A stretch of DNA of 64,000 nucleotides. Source: Acanthosepion esculentum (Eukaryota; Mollusca; Cephalopoda; Sepiida; Sepiidae). The DNA lies in contig OZ038510.1 of assembly GCA_964036315.1 (NCBI GenBank), positions 80,992,849 through 81,056,848 of the forward strand, read 5' to 3'. The notes under the pieces were generated by a model. The model saw only the letters and a program-made list of their open reading frames with translations, did not search any database and was not told the origin of the DNA. Below are positions 52,241 through 63,925 of the stretch, piece by piece. A program made the position numbers and the translations under genes. How positions within the stretch are numbered: the stretch's first letter is position 1; each line of letters begins with the position of its first letter.

Positions 52241-52690
52241 TAATCCTATGAAACCAGTTTTAAACGATATAGAAGAAGGGAACTGATATCAAATTAAAAT
52301 GATCTTTTTTCATTCAAAATGACGATGGTTGATAAGTAAAGTCTCCAATCCTATAAAACAAGTATCAGATCAGATAGATATTGAAACGGGTATCAAAATG
52401 AAGGAAACTTATTTCTCTGTAAAATTACGAGTGTTGATTGACAAGTAATATCTGCAATCCTATAAAACAATTTTTTGGCCAGATAGAATAATGAAATTGC
52501 TATCAAAATGAAGGAAATTTATTTCTCGTCAAATTTACAAGGCTTGATTGATAAGTAAGGTCTCCAATCCTATAAAACAAGTTTTAGACTAGGCAGAATA
52601 ATAAAACTCGTATCAAAAGGGGGGAAATTTATTTCTATTCTAAATTCCGTGGGTTGCTTGATAAGTAAGGTCTCGAATTGCATAGAACAG
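52236..52690 (+). repeat. ~108-bp tandem repeat, 4 units
   Basis: CTCCAATCCTATAAAACAAG or a variant at 52239, 52348, 52451, 52560 and 52671, each followed by an AGATAGAATAATGAAA-type and AAATTTATTTCT-type block. Confidence 0.85.
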
Positions 52691-52759
52691 GTTTAGAAGA
52701 ATACAACTATGAAAATAGAAATGTTTCCCCAGTCAGTAACTGGTGTCTCAGATTTCAGT

Positions 52760-53005
52760 CCTTTATGGACGACTCGGCTAGACGGTCGAACTCTCTGCCT
52801 CTGAGGCAGAGGGGAACTCTCTGCCTTTGGGCAGAGAGGAACTCGGACGAGGCTCCGCCGAAGGGCAGAGCCTCGTTCGAGGTGGTTGACCACCCCGATC
52901 CCGTTTATACGGGTTCTACGGGCAATTTTTGCCCGAGCCTACGGGCTCGGAAAGCCCACATTAAACCGGCCTTGTGCCACATTTGACACACGTGGGCGTG
53001 TTGTT
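52760..53005 (-). repeat. Family E single unit, diverged
   Basis: GCCCGAGCCTACGGGCTCGG and CGGCCTTGTGCCACATTTGA. It has an extra duplication of CTCTGCCT with GAGGCAGAG. Confidence 0.7.
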
Positions 53006-53013
53006 AAACATTG

Positions 53014-53232
53014 TCAGTAACTGGTGTCTCAGTCTATTCAGCCGAGATATGATGGTGTAGGCATTCTATATCAACAACTAAGTGTAGTTGAATTCTGAGT
53101 GACAGAAAATATCATGACATTCCGATGGATCTATCAAGGCTTTTAGCATGTGCAGAATCGATATTTTCCGAAATAAAAAAAAAAGCCGTAAATATAAACT
53201 AAGACTGTTTTAGTTTTGAATTTTCAACGAAT
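53014..53232 (+). repeat. Direct duplication, copy 1
   Basis: GTCAGTAACTGGTGTCTCAG to AAGACTGTTTTAGTTTTGAA. Nearly identical to 53756-53972. Confidence 0.85.
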
Positions 53233-53755
53233 TCGCGTCTGCAAATTATTCATAAGGAAAGAATCAATCTTAAGTCTAAGTCGAAAATGAAAGAAAAGAA
53301 AAGAACTTTATTACGAATGTCAACTGCATCAACTCTTAATAAACTTCAGCATAATTTTTTGTTGTTGTTTCTTTTATGATTCCGATGTTGTCATGTTTCT
53401 TTTGGCGATCATTGAAGAGAAACAGACAACATGGAAACCGTAATCCCTAAAGTTGTCTGTAATGTATGACAATTCTGAATTTAATTTTGTTGTCGTTGTT
53501 AATTTAAATATTTTTATATAATTCAATATCAGACAAGATTTGAATATTCAAAATTATATCCTCAGCACGTGTTTTTGTCAGTGAAAGGAATGAAACCATT
53601 TCAAAATCATCAGACATATGAATATCATTTTCAGAGCTCGCGTGGTGGCTGAAGCGGTTGTGTACACTCAGAAGTCCCTACAATATCCAGGAATTCGACT
53701 GATTAGAAGAATAAAATTGCTATCAACTTAGAAAAAGTGCCATTATTTTTCCCCA
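53233..53755. other. Non-coding spacer
   Basis: Nothing recognised. Confidence 0.35.
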
Positions 53756-53972
53756 GTCAGTAACTGGTGTCTCAGTCTATTCAGCCGAGATATGATGGTG
53801 TAGGCATTCCAAATCAACAACTAAGTGTAGTTGAATTCTGAGTGACAGAAAATATCATGACATTCCGATGGATCTATCAAGATTTTTAGCATGTGCAGAA
53901 TCGATATTTTCCGAAATAAAAAAAGCCGTAAATATAAACTAAGACTGTTTTAGTTTTGAATTTTCTAACGAA
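53756..53972 (+). repeat. Direct duplication, copy 2
   Basis: Matches 53014-53232 except a shorter A run and a few bases. Followed directly by the tail array. Confidence 0.85.
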
Positions 53973-53974
53973 AA

Positions 53975-54362
53975 CCAAATCTCCTACAAACTGATTTCTT
54001 ACAAAGAATATATATTCTATTCAAACGAACCTATCCTAAAAATCATGTCGGCATTAAATAACCAATTGAGGTTGATATGCCGTAAAACAAAATAAACCAA
54101 AACAAATCTCCTACAAACTGATTTCGTACTAAGAATATATATTCTATTCAAACGAACCTATCCTAAAAATCTTGTCGGCATTAAATAACCCATTGAGATG
54201 TCGATATGCCGTAAAACAAAATAAACCAAACCAAATCTCCTACAAACCGATTTCTTACAAAGAATATATATTCTATTCATACGACCCTATCCTAAAATCT
54301 TGTCGGCATTAAATAATCCATTGAGGTTGATATGCCGTAGAACAAAATAAACCAAACCAAAC
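53975..54362 (+). repeat. ~124-bp tail array, 3 copies
   Basis: Each unit has CTCCTACAAACTGATTTC, AATATATATTCTATTCAAAC and GTCGGCATTAAATAAC with ATATGCCGT. Same unit as 8530-8668. Confidence 0.9.
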
Positions 54363-54765
54363 TTACTGCTCCTTCTCATCAATAACGCTTTCTCACTTTC
54401 TTTCACTCTCAGTAACACGCGTTCTGGATATGACGATAAACTACATCCGGCAGCAAGGTCTCTGATCGAGAGAGGGGGTCCTGGGCAAGACGATAAAGTA
54501 CACTCGGCAGCAAGGCCTCTGATTGGCAGATTGGAGGTTTTGAGAACCGTGGAACTACCTGTTAATTGCTGTTATGGTCCCAGCTATGCGCAAATATTTG
54601 ATCCCCAAATTGGATTCAAAACACTATGAAAGTATAAAAATACAATATTATTTTGGATAATAAAATACCAGGAATTCATTTTTGTAAAAGAAATTACTAA
54701 TGTTCCCAAGAAAATTAAATGTCGGCATTAAATGACCCATAATATGATATGCCGCTAAACAGTCT
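54363..54765 (+). mobile_element. Right half of a foldback-like element
   Basis: Two 30-bp satellite units (ATGACGATAAACTACATCC and AAGACGATAAAGTACACTC), the reversed core arm (GGAGGTTTTGAGAACCGTGG, TGTTAATTGCTGTTATGGTC), a short reversed AT array with TACCAGGAATTC, and the tail motif at 54718-54760. The left half is replaced by the tail array at 53975. Confidence 0.75.
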
Positions 54766-54830
54766 TCCTGTCCTGTTCAGCGTCTTAGTGGCATTGACGC
54801 CTTGCTTGAGGTGAAATGATAAAAAAATCG
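54766..54830 (+). repeat. LINE 3' UTR end
   Basis: GTCTTAGTGGCATTGACGCC and TTGCTTGAGGTGAAATGATA. Confidence 0.65.
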
Positions 54831-55846
54831 AATTCTCTACACAATGATTTAAGATGTTTATTATTGATCTACACCCGGCGCTTTGATGAAGTGTCTCATT
54901 TGTGTCATTTTTTATTATTTTTAAAGCAAGATTTCTGCAGGCAATACTTAAAGAAATATTGCCCTGGAAAAATACCCCCACCTACACAAAAAAAGGGAAT
55001 AAATAAATAAAAATTAGTGTTTCACCTTGGGCCTGATTTATAAAACAAGAGGGCGTCATCAAAAGTTCAATGACTTGTACTATGACCCCTTTCTAATTTT
55101 TCTTTTATCAAATGTCCGCAAGATGTTTGAGTGTTGACAATATTTCGTTTGCGATAAGAATCTTCATTTTAGGTTTGGCGTTGTTGATTCTTTTTTGATT
55201 TCTTAGAACAACGCCGACATTCTGCAACCGCGGTTCCATGAACGAAGGTCATTTTCGTATTTACAAAGATTTTGGCTAATGAGTATTGCAGATAGATTTA
55301 ATTTTTAAACGAATGAAAGTGAAGACATATAGAAATATCTACTTTATCATTTATTTACGTAACAAATGAAATGCAATATTCCTAGCTCAAGAAAAGATGA
55401 GAACAAAAATTAAAAACGACGGTCTGACTAGAAAAAAAACAAAACAAATAACAAAAACGGAAGTCAAATGACAACAAGTGAAAGGAAGGAGTAGAAAAAA
55501 AAAGATAAAATCTTAAGGAGTGGGTGTAAATTGACAAAAAAAGCAACGGAAATGACAAGTAGTGATAACATTCTACGCGCATGCACATGCACGCAGACGG
55601 GCGCATGGTCGCGATCACACCCACGCACACGTACACTATGACCCCCACCCGCCAAACAAAAACAAAAACAAATAACTTGCACCAATGATAAGAGCATATA
55701 AAAAAGAAAAAAATCGAGAAATATAAGCAATCAATTGCTGGTATTCCCTGATGCGTAGACAGACGGGTCAATCTACGAAACTATGGAGTTGTGATTTTGA
55801 AGGTAACATCAATCAGCTGAGTGACAAACCTTTTACTTGTATTAAT

Positions 55847-55847
<1 letters not shown>
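54831..55847. other. Non-coding stretch
   Basis: About 1 kb with no recognised family. The overlapping frames at 55382-55771 are low-complexity. Confidence 0.4.
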
Positions 55848-55894
<47 letters not shown>

Positions 55895-56072
55895 GTACAA
55901 TATTCATATCTGAGTCTGTTCATATCTATCTATCTATCTAGTACAATGTTCATCTCTCGGTGATTTTATATCTATCTATCTATCTATCTATCTATCTAGT
56001 ACAATATTCATATCTGAGTCTGTTCATATCTATCTATCTATCTAGTACAATGTTCATCTCTCGGTGATTTTA

Positions 56073-56122
<50 letters not shown>

Positions 56123-56150
56123 GTACAATATTCATATCTCAGTCCGTTCA

Positions 56151-56208
<58 letters not shown>

Positions 56209-56236
56209 GTACAATATTCATATCTCAGTCCGTTCA

Positions 56237-56282
<46 letters not shown>

Positions 56283-56310
56283 GTACAATATTCATATCTC
56301 AGTCCGTTCA

Positions 56311-56369
<59 letters not shown>

Positions 56370-56396
56370 TACAATATTCATATCTCAGTCCGTTCA

Positions 56397-56439
<43 letters not shown>

Positions 56440-56536
56440 TTAGTACAATATTCATATCTCAGTCCGTTCATATCTATCTATCTATCTATCTATCTAGCTA
56501 TCTATCTAGTACAATATTCATATCTCAGTCCGTTCA

Positions 56537-56598
<62 letters not shown>

Positions 56599-56647
56599 GT
56601 ACAATATTCATATCTCAGTCCGTTCATATCTATCTATCTATCTATCA

Positions 56648-56696
<49 letters not shown>

Positions 56697-56724
56697 GTAC
56701 AATATTCATATCTCAGTCCGTTCA

Positions 56725-56794
<70 letters not shown>

Positions 56795-56822
56795 GTACAA
56801 TATTCATATCTCAGTCCGTTCA

Positions 56823-56888
<66 letters not shown>

Positions 56889-56894
56889 GCTGTG
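55848..56894. repeat. (TATC)n higher-order repeat
   Basis: About 13 blocks of (TATC)n of variable length separated by a conserved ~30-bp linker, TAGTACAATATTCATATCTC then AGTCCGTTCATA. The first linkers alternate with a GTTCATCTCTCGGTGATTTT variant. Confidence 0.95.
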
Positions 56895-57275
56895 TATGTA
56901 TGTATGTATGTATGTATAGTTTCATGGCAATTGCTCTGACGAGCTACTTTCACTGGTACCCCAACTGCATGAATTTGAGCGTGCTACTAGGTTGGCATGT
57001 CGGTCCCACCCTTTCACTGTCGAAACGGTTAAATGTAACCGTCTCTTCTACTCCAACAACTTCTCTCGCACTTCCCGTCAATGGAACCCACTTCCTCCTA
57101 CTTGCTTCCCTGACAGCTCTAATCTTCATATATTCAAATGTAATGTCAATCGACATCTTCTGATGCCTTGATCTTGATCCCAGTCCTTCGCTATATCCTT
57201 TCCTCAAACACCCCCCTCTTTACTCTTACTCTCCTTTGCGTGCTAGTGCCACGCCCTCTTTGCTTGGGATGAAAT
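56895..57275 (+). pseudogene. LINE C-terminal fragment and 3' UTR
   Basis: [76 protein letters not shown] across shifted frames, then CTTTGCTTGGGATGAAATGC. Its 5' end is fused to (TATG)n, with TATAGTTTCATGG replacing the LINE's KYFHG codons. Confidence 0.8.
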
Positions 57276-57807
57276 GCTTATTTAAAAAAAAAGATATAAT
57301 AGATAATAAATTCAAGAAACAAAAAACAAAACAAAACAAAAAAACAATAAAAATAACATTATTGATAATAAGATCAATAATATTTATTGTATATTAGCTG
57401 GCCTTTTGACCAAATGGAAGCCTGATGAGAACGATTTTAAAAATCGGAATTTTCGGACACGCCTGTATCCTTTTTCAACGAGACGAGAAATAAAAACAAT
57501 GACCTGGGACTTCTTTTACGGGAAATTTCATTTTTTTCCCACCTGGGTTATATTACCGAAGATATATAATAGTTTTATGCTAGTTGTTTGCCACGATTAG
57601 TATAGCAGAGGGTTTGTAGAAGGCTTTCTGTGGAACCTGTATCCTTTGAGTGAGTCTAAATTCCTGTTATTCCAAGGATGTGTAAATTGACTTTAAAAAT
57701 TGATTACTATTATCAATATTATTATTATTATTTTATCTCTTGAATCTCTTTCACCTGTCTACTATATCAACATGTAAGAAGCATACGTGGACAATCTTTC
57801 TTTACTG
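57276..57807. other. A-rich then unique stretch
   Basis: A-rich CAAAA/ACAAAA block at 57310-57350, possibly the LINE poly-A remnant. Otherwise nothing. Confidence 0.4.
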
Positions 57808-57958
<151 letters not shown>

Positions 57959-57960
57959 CA

Positions 57961-58107
57961 TCGGTGGCCCGATTATTGCATCTAGCATGAAACAGACTGT
58001 CGCCTCTAAGTGTTGACTTCTATGTTCACTTTTATATTTACACGCGTTCTATCTCTGATATTGAGCACTTTATCCCATAAATATAGCACATTTTAAGACT
58101 ATATTTC

Positions 58108-58110
<3 letters not shown>
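57961..58110 (+). repeat. Retroelement terminus with dead hammerhead
   Basis: CCGATTATTGCATCTAGCAT then GAAAC, AGACT, GTC (about 57968-58002). The core CCGATTA has lost U4 and G8. The outer string GAGCACTTTATCCCATAAAT follows. Confidence 0.75.
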
Positions 58111-58169
<59 letters not shown>

Positions 58170-58190
58170 TAGATAGATAGATAGATATTA
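58111..58190. repeat. (AT)n and (TAGA)n
   Basis: Same layout as 5373-5447. Confidence 0.9.
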
Positions 58191-58330
58191 TAAAGAAGTA
58201 GTCATACAAAGAATAAATCTGTAAAGTTAATGTAATTGCGAAATCACTTCGCTAACAGATTTAATAAATCGTTAACTTACTAACCACTCGTTGAATGACG
58301 TGATCATTATTTTAAAAAAAATGTAATATG
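58191..58330 (+). repeat. Direct duplication, copy 1
   Basis: TCATACAAAGAATAAATC, AAATCACTTCGCTAACAGAT and TTGAATGACGTGATC. It matches 58768-58900. Confidence 0.75.
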
Positions 58331-58470
58331 GAATTGGAACTCGGCTCTACGATCATTATCCCTTACACCACCCGCATATCCAACCTTACAGCACCTGGCA
58401 TTCCCAAGAGTTCGATGTTGCTTAACTTCGGTGATAGTTATTCAACGAGTGGTTAGTAAGTTAATGCTTA
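58331..58470 (-). mobile_element. 5S-like plus tRNA-like composite SINE fragment
   Basis: On the minus strand 58437-58383 reads CTATCACCGAAGTTAAGCAA, then CATCGAACTCTTGGGAATGC, CAGGTGCTGTAAGGTT. This matches the 3' half of animal 5S rRNA, with the middle (the TACTTGGATGGG region) deleted. It is followed by GTGGTGTAAGGGATAATGAT and GAGCCGAGTTCCAATTCC, an A/B-box-like pair. A 5S head joined to a tRNA-like part is known in SINE3-type elements. It could also be a plain 5S pseudogene next to a SINE. Confidence 0.65.
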
Positions 58471-58767
58471 TAAGACGTACAAGATTACTCTGCTACTACA
58501 CACACACACATATATATATATATTTTGGAGCGTGCAGTGTCGCAACGATAGAGTTCTCTTTTGAACATTTTATATCAGAACTTGTTTTTTTTAATATGGT
58601 AATATGCCAATTCCACGGTATTTTTGTTGTAAGTCTTTTATCAGTCTACGTGGCATGGACCAAATAGTTCAAGATATTGAGCAATGTCCCAGTTGTTTTC
58701 TCGAAATTTTGCACTGCAGATCAATCCTTTGAAATCTATTAAAAGGTGCAGAATAATTCATATTCCA
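58471..58767. other. Non-coding stretch
   Basis: Short (AC)n/(AT)n at 58499-58523. No recognised family. Confidence 0.4.
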
Positions 58768-58900
58768 AAGAAGTATTCATACAAAGAATAAATCATTAAA
58801 GTTAATGTAATTAATGGGGAAATCACTTCACTAACAGATTTAATAAAGCATTAACTTACTAACCACGTTGAATGACGTGATCCTTGTTTTTAAAAAATTA
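58768..58900 (+). repeat. Direct duplication, copy 2
   Basis: Partner of 58191-58330, about 575 bp downstream. Confidence 0.75.
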
Positions 58901-59034
58901 TGTTGGCTGAGCTGTTTTTTCATCAAAGTTAAGATAAAATGCAAATAAGGAAAATTTCAAGCTTTATAATTATTTACTGGGTAGGAATTTAGGTCCCAGT
59001 GGATTAAAATGTAAGTTTAATGTTAATTTTCCGA

Positions 59035-59165
59035 GTGTAGCTTAGATGCGGCACAAGACCGAAATTCTGTGGCACTCAGTGAGGATCGAACTCACTACTC
59101 AGTAGCAAATGATCTAGCGAGAAACGATTGGTAACCATTTCACCGCCTCGATGTGTCCAAGTTTA
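59035..59165 (-). mobile_element. tRNA-SINE (family C), single copy
   Basis: Minus strand: GTGAAATGGTTACCAATCG (A-box side), GTGAGTTCGATCCTCACTG (B box), then CGGTCTTGTGCCGCATCTAA. Confidence 0.7.
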
Positions 59166-60107
59166 ATGTTAATGTGTATGTAAAAAAAACGTACGTGTAA
59201 ATTTTGTTCATGTCTTGCAGCTCACACACATTGTTATGGTGAAAGACACCTAGTCTATAGATGATAGACTCTCCCATCTATTATAAGTAGGAGTCAGTAG
59301 GAGTCGAATACGGGAAAGTAGTCAGCTACCACAACTCGATTACTCTGCGTAATACTTATTATAACAAGTTCCTAACGTTTTTGTACGTTGAACCTATTTA
59401 GGACCGAATTTAGTCCAAATACAGTTTCCACAGAGGAAATAACTCTTCAACAGATGTACAGTTTACTTTTAAGTTATCCCAACACAAGGAAATCACGTGA
59501 TGTGAAATCTGATGTTTATTGAATACTGTTCCCATGTCAAATTCATCTAACTGGAGAGGTTGTTTAGTGAACACCCAAACTGGGGTCAAAATATAAAAAT
59601 ATATTAAAAGAAATTATCAATAATGCATTTTCATAGTAAATAAAACATTTATTATCGGGGGGTGAGTTGTTCATGTCTTGCAGCTATCACACATCTAAAC
59701 TTTTTTGTATGTTTTACAGTAAGCAAGTTCGGTCACTTGGAGTAAACATTAACAGCTTAAAAAAAAAAAAGAGAAAAAAAAACCAATAAAAACAAAGTTC
59801 TGTTATTTCATTCCGACCGGAAGACGCCATCTTATCAAACGCATATTAATGGCTTTGATAGAAAAAATACAAATACAGATTTGTCCTTCATTCTAGCCTG
59901 AAAAACGGCAACGTAGCAGATGAATTTTTAAAAACTAACATTTTTGACTTGTTTATATAAAAAAAAAAATGTTGAAAAATAAAATCCTTACATTTGCCTT
60001 GATAAAATCCATCAGAGGACGAAACGCGCTGGTTAAGAAAAAAATTCCTTTTGTTTTTATTCATATTGTCTTTTTACAGATATATTTTTAGTTATATATG
60101 ACATTTT
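59166..60107. other. Mostly unannotated stretch
   Basis: At about 59285-59350 (-) TTGTGGTAGCTGACTACTTT and GTATTCGACTCCTACTG form a weak A/B-box pair, perhaps a SINE head. Nothing else recognised. Confidence 0.35.
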
Positions 60108-60133
60108 ACACACACACATACACAAACACCCCA

Positions 60134-60187
<54 letters not shown>
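60108..60187. repeat. (AC)n and (AT)n microsatellite
   Basis: CACACACA and then AT run. Confidence 0.9.
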
Positions 60188-60190
<3 letters not shown>

Positions 60191-60289
60191 GAAATATAGA
60201 TTTAAGGTGTGCTATATTTATGGGATAAAGTGCTCAATATAAGAGATAGAGTGTATGTAAATATAAATATAAAAGTGAGCATTGAAGTC

Positions 60290-60340
60290 AACACTCAGAG
60301 GCGACAGGCTGTTTCATGCTAGATGCAATCATCAGGCCTG
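60290..60340 (-). ncRNA. Hammerhead motif at a head-to-head junction
   Basis: Minus strand: CTGATGA (60329-60335), TTGCATCTAGCAT, GAAAC (60311-60315), loop AGCCT, GTC (60303-60305). The core is intact, but the outer stem I strand is replaced by the opposing copy, leaving GGC/GCC only. Confidence 0.65.
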
Positions 60341-60380
60341 ACGACTGCGCCTAGCATGAAACAGCCTGAGTGTTTACTTC
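60338..60380 (+). ncRNA. Partial hammerhead motif facing the other way
   Basis: CTGACGA (60338-60344), CTGCGCCTAGCAT, GAAAC (60358-60362), AGCCTG, but no GTC triplet: the cleavage site and inner stem I strand are deleted. Confidence 0.55.
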
Positions 60381-60388
60381 ATTGTTCA

Positions 60389-60392
<4 letters not shown>

Positions 60393-60462
<70 letters not shown>
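60393..60462. repeat. (AT)n microsatellite
   Basis: AT run directly after the retroelement terminus. Confidence 0.95.
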
Positions 60463-60469
<7 letters not shown>

Positions 60470-60752
60470 GAAGATAAACCATAGCAAACATTTTTGGTTT
60501 AAATATGGATTTTTTATTTTAAAATACATATTGTACTCTATTTTCCATAATTCTGCTACAAGGGTTTCTGGTTTTGCGACCTTCTTCAGGCAAAGAGTAG
60601 ATATTTCCAAATATTATAAAAATTAATTTTTTGCGTGGTAGCGATTCACGTGTAGCAGAATTATGAAAAAATAGAGTATAATATATATTTTAAAATATAA
60701 AATCCAGATTCCAACCAAATTTTTTGTTGTTTACCTTCTTTTTAAAATATAC
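60463..60752. repeat. ~97-bp inverted repeat with ~95-bp spacer
   Basis: Left arm 60463-60560 and right arm 60654-60752, with TTCTGCTACA and TGTAGCAGAA at the inner edges. CACTTTTCTCTCGTTGGAAC follows and is shared with 15130. Confidence 0.7.
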
Positions 60753-60785
60753 ACTTTTCTCTCGTTGGAACATCTACAACCTCTT

Positions 60786-60787
<2 letters not shown>

Positions 60788-60840
<53 letters not shown>

Positions 60841-61067
60841 AGTTGGCACTAAAGTCACTATACAGTTACTTACAATAACAATTAAGACAAAAGAATTAAT
60901 CAATAGTCCAGAAATTTATTATTAAAATGGTTCTGGTTAATTCAGGTTAATAACAATCAAATACTATAGTAAACAATAGTAAATTAATTACCGATATAGT
61001 TCGAAATGCAAACCACTTGCTTCAATACTTTCCTTTTTATTCTAATTATCTGTAATATGAATTTATT
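60788..61067. other. (AT)n then unique stretch
   Basis: (AT)n at 60788-60838. The rest is unrecognised. Confidence 0.5.
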
Positions 61068-62368
<1,301 letters not shown>

Positions 62369-62398
62369 TATATGTATGTATGTATGTATGTATGTATA
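62369..62398. repeat. (TATG)n microsatellite
   Basis: Short tetranucleotide run at the right edge of the Tc1 element. Confidence 0.9.
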
Positions 62399-62678
62399 AC
62401 GGGTGTAATAGCAAAATTTTTCAAATCGAGTGAAAGCAAAATTGTCCATTTGTTAGATTAAGCTGTTGTATCTTAGAAATGATTAAAGATATCTTACTGG
62501 AATTCTCCGAGATATTTTATTTACTATTCGACTCTACTTTATCCAAAAAGAATGTATAATTACACTCCAAGCTTAACAGAATAGTCATGATGAAATCATT
62601 TGTAAACGAAAATGGCGTTTTCATCATTCATTAATCATAGCTAAGGATCGAAAGCTCATGAATGATTGGAATTAAGTT

Positions 62679-62682
<4 letters not shown>
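62399..62682. other. Non-coding stretch
   Basis: Nothing recognised. Confidence 0.35.

Positions 62683-62732
<50 letters not shown>
62683..62732. repeat. (AT)n microsatellite
   Basis: Truncates the transposase fragment to its right. Confidence 0.95.
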
Positions 62733-62735
<3 letters not shown>

Positions 62736-62739
62736 CTCC

Positions 62740-63110
62740 AGGATCATTTTCCAACTTGTTCCAGATCATCTTCGCTCTCTCTAACCTTCTAACTTTCTGT
62801 CCTGGAGTAACAAGTTGCATCACGTAGGATTTCATTCTTCACTGCTCTTTGCACTGTCATAGCTGAAACTCCTCTCTCACGTGCCAAATGACTTACGGAT
62901 TAATTTGGATCTTTTCTAATTGATTTCTTTAGCTCCTGCTGTGACCTTCTGATTCAGTTTTCCTCCCTACTGTTCCCCCTTTTTCAAACTTATTCTCCGT
63001 TCTCTTGATGGTTCTTAAATGGACTTTGAAGATGGAAGCCAGAGACTGAATGTTTGTAGCATTACTGAACGCCTGAATGATCTTTTTCCTCTTACTATTG
63101 CTCAGTTGGA
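62740..63110 (-). pseudogene. Tc1/mariner-superfamily transposase, N-terminal half
   Basis: Minus strand: SNSKRKKIIQAFSNATNIQS, FKVHLRTIKRTENKFEKGGT, then in a shifted frame RRSQQELKKSIRKDPN, a stop, SVSHLARERGVSAMTVQRAV, KNEILRDATCYSRTES. Two helix-turn-helix segments are visible, as in IS630/Tc1/mariner DNA-binding domains. The catalytic domain is missing beyond the (AT)n tract. Subfamily unknown and different from the Tc1 element next door. Confidence 0.7.
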
Positions 63111-63654
63111 AAGTTGGAAAGGTACAGTGGGGCTGACAGAAAACGATTTTAACCTCTTCTTTTTTCTGTCTGAATAGCTCAAAGGGTATTTTCAGTGATT
63201 CTTACAATAAATGGCGTGAAGATAGCCAAGCGTGTGATCTGAAAACATGGAAAAAAGAAACTCAGTTAGTTTAGATTTTTTTAGATATTAAAAATTTTGT
63301 GGGATGGACAATTATCTCATGCTGTTACATGATTTTGACAAATTTGCTGTTATGCCCGGTATATATTAGAAACATTGCTGGACAAGACGTAGAAAAAATT
63401 TAAAAAATAAAATAAACGAGCAAAAATGTATTTTGCTCGAAATCGATATATTTGCTAACGAAATAAATGGATTCTGTTTCTAATAATTTGAGCTTTTTTG
63501 TTTTCGGCGAAAGACAAATTAAAACTGGAACACTTACGGCAAATATAATTAAGGGTTTTTTTTTTCATTTCATTATAAAACACCGTCTTTGAGACGATAA
63601 AATCTCAACATATACGAGAAGTTGCCAATATGCTCTCGGCACGGAAAGAGAGTA
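63111..63654. other. Non-coding stretch
   Basis: Nothing recognised. Confidence 0.35.
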
Positions 63655-63800
63655 TAGTGTTCAATCCGCGCTCAGTTCTGTTAAGTTCACTTCGTATTAT
63701 TGCCTTTGGATAAGACATCAATCCATCTTGCTCCAGCTATGGGTTAAATAGTAGGTCGGTCTTTATTACCAAGAATTGGCAACCATCATAAGATTAAGGA
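63655..63800 (+). mobile_element. tRNA-SINE (family A), diverged
   Basis: TAGTGTTCAATCCGCGCTCA (B-box position), then GCTCCAGCTATGGGTTAAAT and AGAATTGGCAACC as in 8205-8410. Confidence 0.55.
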
Positions 63801-63837
63801 ATCTCTAATTTCAAAATCAGCTAGATACACTGCTGAT

Positions 63838-63925
63838 GCTATATTCTATGTGCCGCTCCCCTGAAAGACGTGGCCGATCAATCACAGCTCTCCACAACTT
63901 CCTATCCTTTCTAACTTATACTAAA
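63838..63925 (-). pseudogene. LINE tail fragment
   Basis: Minus strand: RKLWRAVIDRPRLSGERHIE, the RRKLWRA motif of the LINE type at 10117-10363. Confidence 0.55.

Larger units (their letters stand above)
60188..60392 (-). repeat. Retroelement termini joined head to head
   Basis: The minus-strand terminus (60188-60335) meets a truncated plus-strand terminus (60338-60392) at the palindrome AGGCCT. Confidence 0.75.

Noticed and set aside
58383..58437. A functional 5S rRNA gene
   Set aside because: The middle third is deleted and the promoter region is incomplete.
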